Source of the DNA: Dactylis glomerata
Taxonomy: Eukaryota; Streptophyta; Magnoliopsida; Poales; Poaceae
Assembly (NCBI GenBank): GCA_007115705.1
Contig: QXEO01000548.1
Span: forward strand, 8,196,383 to 8,260,382
Length of the DNA stretch: 64,000 nt
Direction: 5' to 3'
The notes under the pieces are model-generated. The model saw only the letters and a list, made by a program, of their open reading frames with translations. It made no database searches and was not told the DNA's origin. Position numbers and translations under genes: made by a program. This document shows, piece by piece, positions 13,487 to 23,746 of this stretch. Each line of letters starts with the position of its first letter. The stretch's first letter is position 1.

Positions 13487-13632
13487 GCTTTGGATGGATT
13501 TGCACATAGTTTGCAATTAGTTCCTCTCCCCTCCCCCCCTTTTTTCCCCTGTACATAACTTGTTATTTTGAGTTAGTGTTAATAAAATGATGTGGGGCTT
13601 TTGCCTCACAGTCTTAGGGTTTCAAAAAAAAC
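12357..13632 (+). mobile_element. 5'-truncated LINE (non-LTR retrotransposon) inserted in the satellite
   Basis: The insertion interrupts a satellite monomer and is flanked by the direct repeat AGGTGCTTTTT (12346-12356 and 13633-13643), the target-site duplication. It ends in a short A tract (13624-13631), preceded by AATAAAATGA and a GTGGGGC-TTTT-GCCTCAC hairpin (13592-13609). Only the part of ORF2 downstream of the reverse-transcriptase core is present, as expected for target-primed reverse transcription that stopped early. Removing the insert restores a ~665-bp monomer. Confidence 0.92.
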
Positions 13633-14391
13633 AGGTGCTTTTTGTGAAGGGGCCACCAAGGGCAGTGTGCAAAACATCACCACTCTAATTTTCATGGGTG
13701 GGGGACCTACCAGGGGTGCCACATCCAAGAGGTTAGGAATTATCTCGGCCTACTGCCATAAAATAAATTATTTTTGCCCTAAATACTTTTTAATCTAATT
13801 TTGCACTGGGGATACAAGAAATGCACACCGGAAAAATTGGGGAAAAATACAGGGAGGTCCCCTGGGGGTGTGGGACCCTAGAACCAAGACCAAACCATGG
13901 TTCCCACCCCACCTGGTAGACATCGATGGCACCGCGAGTTTGACCTAGATCTCGGATGGGGGCCTAGGGAATTCAGAAAAAATCAAAAAAATAATGGAAA
14001 AACAGTGCATGGAGTCATGGTGAGTGATGCATCACCTAGGAAAAATATCGAACATGCCATCCCAAGGGTTCACATGTGGACTCTCTCACAGAGAGGTGCT
14101 TCCAGACAAGAGTTCTCTTGGTCTTCCTTGGCAGATGACCATGGTTTGTGCAAGTCCACAGAAACTTTGGAACCATGGTCCCATTTTTGGTGGAGATGTG
14201 CATCTTTGCATTCCCAACCACTTTTGCAACTAGTGTTTTTCTAGTTTCCACATAAAAAATGCATTTCCTATTTTTCGGGTGCCCGGAGGGGTCGAAACAG
14301 GTGCTTTTTTTTAAGGGGCCACCAAGGGCAGTGTGCAAAACATCACCACTCTATTTTTCATGGGTGGGGGACCTACCAGGGGTGCCACATC
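13633..14391. repeat. Satellite array, last partial monomers
   Basis: The satellite resumes after the LINE with its target-site duplication and a monomer anchored at 13967, then breaks off within the next monomer after GGTGCCACATCCA. The next bases are LTR sequence. Several substitutions and small deletions (CAAGTCCACAGAAACTTTGG near 14151) mark this as the most diverged part of the array. Confidence 0.92.
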
Positions 14392-15013
14392 CAACGAATC
14401 CATAATTTTTGATGCTCCATGCCTGTTTTTACACCATTTGTCTAATGTTTCGTTACACTTTGTGGCACTTTTATGCATTTTCTGGAACTAACCTATTAAC
14501 AAGTCGCCACAGTGCTAGTTCACTGTTTTCTACTGTTTTTGTGTTTCAGAAAAGCTACACAGGAAATATTCTCGGAATTGGACGAAACAAGTTCCTGAAG
14601 TCTTATTTTCCCCGGAAGCTTCCAGAGATCCGAAGAGGAGACGAAGAGGGGCCACAGGCCACCCTCACACAAGGGCGGCGTGGCCCAGCCCCTGGCCGCA
14701 CCCCCTATGTGTGAGGATGCCTGGTTCCACTTCTGACGTTGCCCCTTTGCCTATAAAGACCCCCCGACGGGAAAAACCTAAGTACCCGATCAATTTTCTA
14801 GAAACACATCGCGATCCGCCGCCGTCGTCGACCCGAGATCGGGAGGGTCCAGAAGCTCTTCCCGGCACCCTGACGGAGAGGGGAATCGCCACCGGAGGTC
14901 TTCTTCATCGCCATGCTTGTCTCCGGAGCGATGAGTGAGTAGTCTATCTTGGACTATGGGTCCATAGCAGTAGCTAGATGGTTGTCTCCTCCATCATGTG
15001 CTTCATGTTTAGA
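14392..15013 (+). repeat. 5' LTR of element A, first part (terminally truncated)
   Basis: It matches the 3' LTR at 38339 from about its 14th base onward; the terminal TGATACGTCTCC is missing and satellite lies there instead. It contains a CCTATAAAG TATA-type motif near 14751. It is cut at 15013 by element D, and the five bases TTAGA (15009-15013) are repeated at 25078-25082. Confidence 0.9.
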
Positions 15014-15365
15014 TGTCGTGGGGATGACTTAGGGGGCGCATCACGGGCTAGGCAGTATGCCGGCTGACGTCCCAGGAGTCCCCGCGGCTTCAGCACGAGA
15101 AGACCGGCTCCGCCCGAAGGGCCGGCTGCGTCGGCAGCCGGCTGGAGACTCCACCGAGGAGAACTAGAGCCGGGCGATGAAGACAAGGCCACTCAATGGT
15201 AGTCTGGCCAAAAGCGGAGCGGCCCCGACAAGATCGGCAGGGACGCAGGACAGGAGTGACGAGCGCCACGACCACGTCCAACCAATGAGAGATCGAAGAC
15301 CCTTCCCCACGACGGGATCCGAGGCAAAGGAGAGGGGATATGCCCTCCAGATGCCGGTCCAGGGA

Positions 15366-15389
15366 AAAGACACTTTATAAAGTGTCTTT
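15366..15389. promoter_or_regulatory. 24-bp perfect palindrome in the LTR promoter region
   Basis: The sequence is symmetrical around the centre TTTATAAA, with arms AAAGACAC/GTGTCTTT, and lies about 100 bp upstream of the TATA box. It is unchanged in the 3' LTR copy (24688-24711). It could be a dimeric factor site or a cruciform-forming element; the function is not known. Confidence 0.7.
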
Positions 15390-15485
15390 GCCAGAGCAGG
15401 GTCAGAGGATCACGCCAAGGACACCGCCGCCGGGGAGCCGGCAGCCGGTCGAATCGCCACCTAAACATGTAACCAGGCCCCCGTC

Positions 15486-15492
15486 TATATAA
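15486..15492 (+). promoter_or_regulatory. TATA box of element D LTR
   Basis: TATATAA sits in the inverted-repeat context CCCCCGTC...GGGGG, with the 3' LTR equivalent at 24808-24814. A transcript starting about 30 bp downstream would have no ATG before 15727. Confidence 0.8.
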
Positions 15493-15726
15493 GGGGGCCT
15501 GGACCCTTAGCGTAGGGGAGATCCAATCTTCTTCTTCCTCCTCTAGCCGAACAGCTCGAGGAGCACTGTAATCACGACTACTCGATCAATACGAAGCAGG
15601 CAGGAAGTAGGGGTTTACCTCCAACCGGGAGGGCCCTGAACCTGGGTAAACCGTGGTGTCTCTGTTGGCACAATCCCGAGCCGGACCCATCGTCACCAAC
15701 GTCGAGCCCCTCCGATAAGCCACCCC

Positions 15727-18700
15727 ATGGCTACTGTCTCTAAATTCCCACGACAGTTGGCGCCCACCGTGGGGCGAAGCGCGGTGGCGAGCGGAGTCAA
15801 GTTCCGGCCGGGACCCTCCGGCGAGAAGGTCGCCTCCGGCCTTGTCTGGAGGTTCGGCACCTTCGACTGCGTCGACGACAACTTGGCCCACTTCAAGAAC
15901 GGCCTCAGCAACAGCGGCTCCTTCCTCGACGTCGGCAGCCACCGCTTCTACGTCGCCAAGCCCTTCCCGGAAGAGGTAACCGATGTGCTTGACCCACTCT
16001 GTGACACAGGCTCCGACGATGGCGAAAGCAGCGACTTTTGCAACATGGTCGAGGTGCGGGCCCTGGAGGAGGATGGTGGCGGCGGCTTACCGCGCTCCGC
16101 GCGCCCGCCGCTCGAACGCCCACCTCCACCGGAACAAGATCTTCCACCTCCAGAGCGGGACGTGCTGGACGCGGCCATCACGGACCTGCGCGCTCCGCTC
16201 GACATCTCTGCGGATCCGGTCAAGGCCTCCGAGGATCTGGAGCGGACGCGCCTCAACCTCCTCAAGGAAGCGGCCGACGTCGACGACACCCGTCGGCGCG
16301 TCCTCTCCACGATCAACGAATACAACGTCGCCCATGGCTTTACCCCGGCTGGAGACGGCCCAAGCCGGGCGAGGCAAGTTCGTCAGCGAGGCCGCGAGCT
16401 GGGAGCGGAGCTGAACCAGGCGGCGCCCTCGGCGAAGCTACCTGCGATCATCAACAAGCCGACTTACAGCACGCCTACGAAGAATCTCCGCGCCGCGCGC
16501 TACATCACCTCCGAGCTGGACGGACTGCAAGGCGAGGACCTACGGGAGAAGCAAGCCCGGATCCAAGAACTCCTGGATGCTGCCGATCTGCAGCAGCAGG
16601 CGATGGAACCACGCGGAGAGGCGAGCGGCACTCGAGGCGAGAACCGTATCGTCGTGGCCGGCCAGAACAAGTCGCATGGAGAAGCCTCGTCGCCAAACCA
16701 TGGCCCGGCGGAGCACAGCTAGAGCAATCGAGTTCCAGGCAAAAGCGGTGGAAACCACCGTACCCAGCACTCCGGCCACCACAACCGGCAGCCTCGAGAT
16801 CCCGCCGCAGTTACCAGCAGGCCGCGCCACCCTCCTCGGGTGGACGTGGTGGAACCGGCGCGCGGCAAGTCTGTGGCGCCAGCCCAGCCGGCTCAGGGAG
16901 CTGGCCAGGGCGCTCAAGGTCATCATCCGGCTCGCTCGCACGTGAGCCAGAGGATCGGGGAACGCGTCGATCCGCCGAAGGACGACGCACGCCATCGGCT
17001 CAACCTGCTGGCGGACTCCAAGTTCGACGAGGAGGAATCCTCGGCAGGGCCGGTCTGTTTCGGCCCTTGCATCCGCAACGAGCCTTTCCCGGCCAAGTTT
17101 GCGCTCCCGCGAGACATGCCCAAATATACTAGGGCGGTGAAGCCGGAAGACTGGCTGTCGGATTACGTCACAGCCGTCGACATCGCGGGCGGCAATAAGA
17201 GGACAGCGGTGCGCTATGCACCACTCATGCTGACGGGATCTGCCCGGACGTGGCTTAACAGCCTGCCGGCTCTGCAGATCAATTCCTGGCATGACTTCCA
17301 GGAGGCGTTCATCAAGAACTTCACGGGAACCTACAAGCGACCTCCCCGCCCACGACAGCTGGCCCTCTGCAAGCAAGGCCCCGACGAGCCAGACCGTGAC
17401 TACCTCACGAGATGGTCCGAGCTGCGCAACTCATGCGAAGGGGTGGGCGAGGAGCAGGCCATCGGCTACTTCACGGACGGATGCAGAGAAGGAACCCTGC
17501 TGAAGCACAAGCTCCACAGAGCCGAGCCGAAGTCAATGGCGGACTTCATGGCGATAGCGGACAAGTATGCTTCTGTCGACTCCGCTGCGAGGGTGCAGTG
17601 CGTCGAGCCAGCGCCAGCCGGAGGCCAGTCTCAGCCGGTAGCCGGCCAAGGAGGACATCACCACCGTGATCGACACGGCAAGAGGAAAGATGAGCGCCGC
17701 GACAACAAGTACGGCTCTCAGCAAGTGGCTGCCGTTCAAGGAAGCCCGGGGGCTACGGGTGGAAGCCAGAAGCGCAAAGGAGACAAATTCAGCAAGGACA
17801 AGTACACCATCGAGGTGATGCTAGACCAACCCTGCAAGTTCCATAGCGTTTTAGGCAAGCCGGCAGCGCATACCACTCGCCAGTGTAGCTTCACCAGAGA
17901 TCTAGAGCAAGGAAACCACCAACTGCCTGGACTGCCACCGGGCCAGCCGGCTGAAGCGCATGGAAACAAGAATCGACAACCGGCCAAGGCAGCAGGGGAC
18001 TACCCCGAGGAAGCAAACGTGGAGCAATATCATGTGTTCACTTCTCAAGAGGAGGAGCCAAAGGATGAACCGTGGTTCGGTGTCGAGGTGAATGCAATCC
18101 TGCAAGTTGGACCTCAGTACATGCATTGGTCTGACGCGTCGATCACCTGGGGACGCGAAGATCACCCGCAGCTCATGCCGAGGCCCGGGGGCTACGCGCT
18201 AGTCTTGAACCCAATCGTGTTCTCTGAGACGCATACCTGCCGATTCTCGCGCGTACTCATTGACGGAGGCAGCAGCATCAGCCTTCTCTACCGCACTTCG
18301 ATGGAGAAGCTCGGAATCCCAGAGATCCAACTGAAGCCAACTAAGCTCACCTTCCATGGGATTGTGCCTGGGCACTCCTGTACGCCGATGGGAAGGATTG
18401 AGTTGGAGGTGTTGTTTGGCGAGAAGGACAATCATCGTCGCGAGCTGATCTGGTTCGAGGTGGTAGACCTCAACAGCCCCTACCATGCGCTGCTTGGCCG
18501 ACCAGCTTTGGCCAAGTTCATGGCGGTCCCGCACTATGCCTACTTGAAGATGAAGCTCCCAGGCCCTCGCGGGGTGATTACTGTCACTGGATGCTACAAG
18601 AAGTCAATAGAGTGCGCAAGAGCCAGCTCCAAACTGGCGGAGGCCTTGGTCATCGCTGAAGAGAAGCGTCAACTGCTGCGGAGGGTGGCGGCAGTCCAGC

Positions 18701-18828
18701 CGGGCCGCCTGGCGTCGGGACTGCCGGCTCCACACCTCAAGCCGGCGAGCCTGTCCAAGGAAGTCCCGCCCGAAGCAGGCAAGGAGTCAAAAGCTCTTGT
18801 CTCGGGGGCTGGCTCCTCCTCGAGGTAG
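15727..18828 (+). CDS. Element D gag-protease polyprotein, one in-frame stop
   Basis: A single frame runs from an ATG inside the LTR, through the PBS, to TAG at 18828, broken only by TAG at 16720-16722. The N-terminal third is charged with proline-rich stretches. A retrotransposon gag domain follows at about 17090-17480 (PEDWLSDYV, ARTWLNSLP, FQEAFIKNF). Next come a basic His-rich linker, a variant zinc-finger pattern C-x2-H-x8-H-x4-C at about 17830-17890, and a retropepsin-like domain with LIDGGSSISLLY near 18258 and LLGRPALAKF near 18490. It would supply capsid and protease; RT and integrase do not follow. The TAG may be a recent mutation or, less likely, a readthrough site. An AATAAA lies about 100 bp past the stop. 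Confidence 0.88.
15757..15775 (+). other. Primer binding site of element D
   Basis: TTGGCGCCCACCGTGGGGC starts one base after the 5' LTR, the position expected for the tRNA primer site. I did not assign the tRNA. The same bases are translated within the gag frame if the 15727 start is used. Confidence 0.75.
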
Positions 18829-19708
18829 GGGGAAGCGTTCCGCAGCTTCGCCTGAGACAAGTCCAAGATCGCTTAAGACCTTCGGCTAAGCCAAGGCAAA
18901 AACCTTGTATCTCGAACAAGTGTCGTTGAATAAAAGAAAGTTGGGCGGCATACGGCTGATCCCTGGAAAAGTGCTCTGAAGTACCTTTTACCTTTCTAAG
19001 CGTTATTCACGGGGGCTGGAAACCGGCTCCGAACGGGAGCCGGCAGCCCCAACCCGACGAAACGACCCTCTCGTTAGCCGAACGAGTACTGCGTGCGGAC
19101 CGGACCCCGAGCCCAACCTCTACCCTACACCGCGTGGGATGGAGCCGGCAGGTCACCCACCTAGGAAAGTCGCTGAGAGGAAACGCCCGCGACCCGACGA
19201 ATCGAATCCCTTGTCAGACGGGTAAGTACCATGTGCGAGCCGGACCCCGAGCCAAACCTCCAACCCAAGTCGAGGGCAATGGAGCCGGCAGGTCACTCGC
19301 ACTGGGAAATCGCTAAGAGGACAGAACACGGAGCCGTTAACGAACGCTCACCCAAAAAACCGTGCGCATTGGTCAATAGCTGTGCGTGGGCCGGACCAAG
19401 CCAGATCTCTTATACGCCGAAGTACTACTCCTCATCCCGCGGCACGCTCCCGCCCTAGACCGACATTCGGCTGTCGGTCCAAGGGAGACCAGCCGGCACC
19501 AGGCTGCCGGCTGGGGGTAGAAGGGCCGAAGGATGGGGAGATAAAGGAAAAAGCCGAAAGGGGTCAGGTCAAATCCGGTCCATAAACAGCTAGAAATCAA
19601 TACGTAAGGAACTCGGGGTGAAGCATCATCAGTACAAACGAACGAAGTGTTGTTGGGCGCGACATAAGTTCTGCGTACATAAGAACGAATAAGAAAACCC
19701 TGACACGC
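18829..19708. other. Spacer between convergent sense and antisense genes of element D
   Basis: There is no supported gene here. AATAAA at 18929-18934 on the plus strand follows the gag-protease stop by about 100 bp. The rest holds diverged tandem repeats rich in GCCGGC/CCGGAC and the 3' flank of the antisense gene. Pol, normally ~3 kb downstream of protease, is missing exactly here. Confidence 0.75.
19053..19400. repeat. Diverged ~140-bp tandem repeats in element D
   Basis: CCCGACGAA recurs at 19053 and 19193. Both copies continue with a CCGGACCCCGAGCC block and end with GGAGCCGGCAGGTCAC and CGCT(G/A)AGAGG. A third, more degraded copy (CCGGACCAAGCC) follows near 19390. Tandem repeats in the untranslated part of gypsy elements are common. 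Confidence 0.7.
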
Positions 19709-22700
19709 TCAGGGGGCGCTTGGCGAGCCAGCCGGCTCCAGTGAAGTAGTGTCGCCAGCTCGAGACGCCAAGACGAAGTCATCACCGCTGGGGGATGGCG
19801 GAATGGAGCGACCAGCGAGATCCTCGGGGGCTTTCTGAGGTTCTTCTGCAAGGTCGGGCTCTTCGAAGTCCATGCCATCCAAAGATTCGTCACTATCCCC
19901 AGCGTCGAAGAGCGCGTCAGTCTCGGCGCACTCAGCAATGGCACAGGCGCGCTGACGAAGTTTGGCTTTGTCGAGGCCTGCCAATCCACCTTCACGAAGA
20001 TTCTCCAGTTGGTCCAGGTTGACGCCCGGATACCAGGAGAGCACGAACTCCAGAGCCTGTTGAGCACCGGCCCGAGCCGCGGACTCCCTCCAGATGTCGA
20101 GCCGGTTAGGCGCGAGAAGAACCCACTGGAGGAGGGCCTGGATCTCGCCAGGCACCACCCTTCCCGGCCACAAGGTTTCGAAGACGGAAACAAGGGCTCC
20201 GTGCAGATCCTTGCTTAGCTTGGCAGCCGGATGGAGTTGGCCTTTGGCCAACGCTACCAACTCCCCGGAGGAAAGCTCAGCCTTGGGGTCACTGCTGGGG
20301 ACGATCTTATGTTCCGCCCTGAACTCCTTCAGCGCCACCGCGGCAGTCTCGTCGGAGTCAGGGAAGGCTCCTGCAAGGGCAATCAGAGAGTGAGGGGACG
20401 GCATGAAAGGGCAAGAGCCGAGAAATAGGAAAGGAAGTATACCACGAAGAGCTTCCTCCAGTCCCAGCAGGCCGGATTGAACCTTGCGGTCGCGGGCGCG
20501 CCAAATGCCGATCTCCTTGTCATAACGCTCGTTGTCGAGCCCCCGGAGAGTCTGCAGCTCGGCAATTTGGGCGCCGCGGTTCTCGACCTCGCTCCCCAAG
20601 GTGGCGTGAAGCTCCTTCACCTTGCTGTCAAACTCCGCGGAGAGGATTCTCTTCTCTTCAGCCAGCCGATGATCAAACCCCAGCTGCAGCGACGACCCCG
20701 CCTCCCGAGCTTTCGCCAGCTCAATTTCCAGCTCCTGAGCCCGGGCGGCCTGGGCCTGCAGACCCTGAAGCTCCTCGGCGTGCTTTCGCTTGAGTGACTC
20801 AACAGTGGCGGCCGACACCGAGTCGGCCAACTGGGACTCAAGCGAAGCTATGAGCGAGGTAGAGTCTGAAAGCGGAAGTATAAGAGCAGGAAGGACGACA
20901 GCAAAGTCTGCGAAGCAAGGGGCCTCAAGCTTACCTGACAGCTTCTCCAGCTTCTTCTTCAACTCCTGGTACTGAATCTTGCCGGCGCGGTACTTCGCCA
21001 GCAGCTTCTGGAAGACATTGGCTCGAAGCGCGTTCAGTTCCTGTGAAAAACGGAAAGGCAACGATTCTTAGCGAAATTCATTTTCGAGTCAGCTGTCTCT
21101 ATAGCTACCCCGAAACTCGGGGGCTAGGATGTATGGCAAAATGGGCCGCGAAACCGCAGATCATGTCTCCCAGTTAGCAGAAAGAACCAGGGGCTAAAGG
21201 CGCAGCACTCACGTTGGTCGCCTGTATAGCGTCAAGGAGTTGGAGGCCGGCGTTTTGAAGCGACCCCTTGGCAGCAGTAAACTGTTTGTCCAACACCGCC
21301 AGAGTTGGCTTGCTGCCCTGCACCTTGAGCTTCTCTCCGACATCAGCACTCGAGGCGGTGTCTGCCCATTCCTGCTGGAGGCGGCTGGCGGAGCTCAGAC
21401 TTCCAATGTTGGACTCAGCCGCGGCGACAAGAGCCTTCCCGCCAGAAGCACCTTCGGTCACTACCCCAGGGGCTGGCGAGCCATCACCACGTTCGCTCCT
21501 CGCCACCCGAGTGGCGAGGAGCCCTTGCGAAGCCTCGCCAGAGCTGGAGACCAGCCCAAGGAGCAGGGAATCAGCAATCGCGCCAGCCCTCGACCCGGCC
21601 ACAGGCACCGTAGCTTGCACGCTCGGCGCGAGCTCAAGATTGGAAAGAGCCGGCACCGGGGCCTTTTCTGTTTCCCCCGCCGCGATCTCGCGCGCGCCTT
21701 CTTGACTGGGCGAGTCGGGGGAGGCGCAGATGGCGGCGTCGTTCCCCGCCGGGGCTTCATCGGTAGCAGGAGGTGGGGGCAGGTCAGCCCCGACAGGCGC
21801 AGTTTCCTCGACGAGCGTGGAGCCGGCCTCAGGCAAGGTGACTGAGTGGGGAACAGCGTCCACGGGCATCTCCGGACGCGCAGGATCCTCTGCCCCAGTG
21901 TCGCCCGCCAAGCTTCAACCGTGGGGAGCGGCAAACGTCCTCAACGCGACCCGAGTCGCTGCCCACGCCTTCCCCGTGCGCCCTCTTGCGGCAGGAGGGC
22001 TCGGGAGCCGGGGTCACGAGTTCCTCGGAAGCGACGGTGGGAGGAGGCTGGGCAGCCGGATCGACAGAAAGAGGCGACCTGCAAAGAGGGCGTCCCACGT
22101 CCGAGTCAATCGGGACCGCAACGGTAAAATGAGGACGAGAAGCAAGGAAGCGGGAAACTCACCCGGCTACGGCGATAGCCCGCCGTTTGGCCACCTTCTT
22201 CACCTTGGGACGGCGCAAGTCCTGCGCCGCCGGCTCCGGTTTCTTCCGCTTGTCAGCCGGCTCGGAGAAGGCCGGCTGGGCCTTTCTCTTGATGCCGACC
22301 AGATCATCTCCAGCCTCTTCAGGGTCTGCCGGCTCCTGAGCGGCAGAGTGTCGCCCGTGAGACTCTGGTAGATCCACGATCGGGGGAGCCGGAGCTCCAG
22401 CAGCGGTAGCGGCGGCTACGTGGAGAGCTACGCCCCCGAGGGTGGTAGCTGATCCTGCGTCGCCATCGTCATCTTCGGACCAATCTCTTAGGAGAGAGGG
22501 ACTGGGGAACTTACTGGAGTGGTCGAGGAGTTCGCCCGAGTCTTCGAGCTCATCGTTTCCTTCGTCACCTTGAGTGGTGCTGGAGCTCTCGACGGCGGCC
22601 TGAGAACCGGCGTCCTCTACCTCCTCGGCTTCGTCCCAGACGACCTTATCATCCGATTTGGCTCTGTCAGTGGCAAAGCCAGCTTGACGCTGAGTCGAAT

Positions 22701-23746
22701 TCTCTGCTGCCTGCAGGGCAAACAAGTTCTGCCCGGGCCGAACGAACAGAGGTCAGCAGACCAAAGTCGCAAAGGAGGCAAAGGCCTGAAGCCAAGTCCA
22801 ATGAGCTTACCTCGGCAATTGGGTTGTCCCGATCATGAGGCTCCAGTCCCCACGTCCATGAGGCTTGAAGCTTGGCGTCGGCGATACGGTTCACCTTCCG
22901 AGCCAGCTCCAGCGCTGACAGCGCCTTGGAGGAATGGCGAGTAGGATCCTTAGCGGATCCCAGGAAGCACATCTTGTGCGAGCGGCGTTGAAGCGGTGAC
23001 ACGCGGGCGACCAGGAAGGCGAGGAGAAGATCGGTCGGCTCCAGGCCACCCTCCGCTTGCAGTGTGGAGATCCGCTGAAGAATCTTCTCCATGTCCGGCG
23101 AGGGGCGAGGAGGAGCGGCACTCCAGTTCTCCCGCTCGGGCCCGCCCGCCTCAAAGGGCGGCAAGTTGATATGATCCTCGCCCTCCTTCAGGTTCTTCAC
23201 ATAGAAGAAGGAGCGCTGCCATTTCTTGCAAGATTCCTTCCCTTTTATACCAGGGAAGTCTGCGGACTTGCGGGCGTAGAAGGAGGCGGTGCCGCATATC
23301 ACCGGAACGGTGTCCGCCGTCTGGGTCTTGAAGAAGATCAGCCGGCGGAACAGCTCGACGTTGGGCCAGATGCCCAAATACGCCTCGCAAAGGGTAGCGA
23401 AGGCGGACAATACCATCATTGCGTTCGCCCCGATGTGGTGCGGTTGTAAATGAAAATGGTCCAGGAATCGGCGCATGAAGCAGCTGGCGGGCAGCGCGAA
23501 GCCCCGGGGGAAATGGTCATAGAAGACCACCGTCTCCCCAGGCGTGGGAGCAGGGACCAGTTCGCCGCCGGCAGGACGGCAGCTCACAAGGTCCGCGGAC
23601 GGAAGCACTCGACCTCGGCGCAGCAGCTCGATCTGTTTCTCCTTCACCCAGGAGCCTTCCCAGGATCCCTTCGGCAAAGCGGGCGGAGCGGCATCCTTAC
23701 CCGCCGCCGTTCCCTTCCCTTTGGGCCGGGGCGCTTTGGGAGCCAT
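19709..23746 (-). CDS. Antisense spliced gene of element D (Transposase_28-like aORF)
   Basis: The gene lies antisense to the element. Traced exons: 23746-22811, 22728-22163, 21912-21213, 21040-20935, 20865-20443 and 20370-19709. Each intron starts GT and ends AG, with strong donors (GTAAGC, GTGAGT, GTAAGC, GTATAC) and pyrimidine-rich acceptors. The phases (0, 2, 0, 1, 1) agree, giving 1131 codons including the stop. Exon 1 encodes a Lys/Pro/Ala-rich start and then the conserved block around FYDHFPRGFALP and FLDHFHLQPHHIGANAM, which I recognise as the 'putative gypsy type transposon' family (Transposase_28). The middle is acidic with a basic KKPEP/KKVAKRR patch. Exons 4-5 are coiled-coil and the end is acidic. 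An alternative exon 3 starting at 22078 has a better acceptor (TTTGCAG) but then needs a 1-nt frameshift near 21915. The function is unknown. Confidence 0.82.

Larger units (their letters stand above)
15014..15755 (+). repeat. 5' LTR of element D
   Basis: 742 bp, bounded by TGTCGTGG and CCCACGACA. It carries a 24-bp perfect palindrome, a TATATAA box at 15486 and many GCCGGC/CCGGC motifs. The final 29 bases include the first ATG downstream of the TATA box (15727), which is in frame with gag. Confidence 0.97.

Noticed and set aside
1..14391. CRISPR-like regular repeats
   Set aside because: Regular spacing comes from whole ~664-bp monomers without unique spacers, in plant nuclear DNA.
16038..17132. 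364-codon plus-strand frame overlapping gag of element D
   Set aside because: Shadow of the gag frame in GC-rich sequence. The conserved gag motifs are in the other frame.
16540..17376. 278-codon minus-strand frame
   Set aside because: Shadow opposite gag, caused by GC-rich codon composition.
22474..22515. Extra intron in exon 2 of the antisense gene (GTAAGT at about 22515)
   Set aside because: The only acceptor in phase would leave an intron of about 28 bp, too short for plant splicing, and the frame is open through it.
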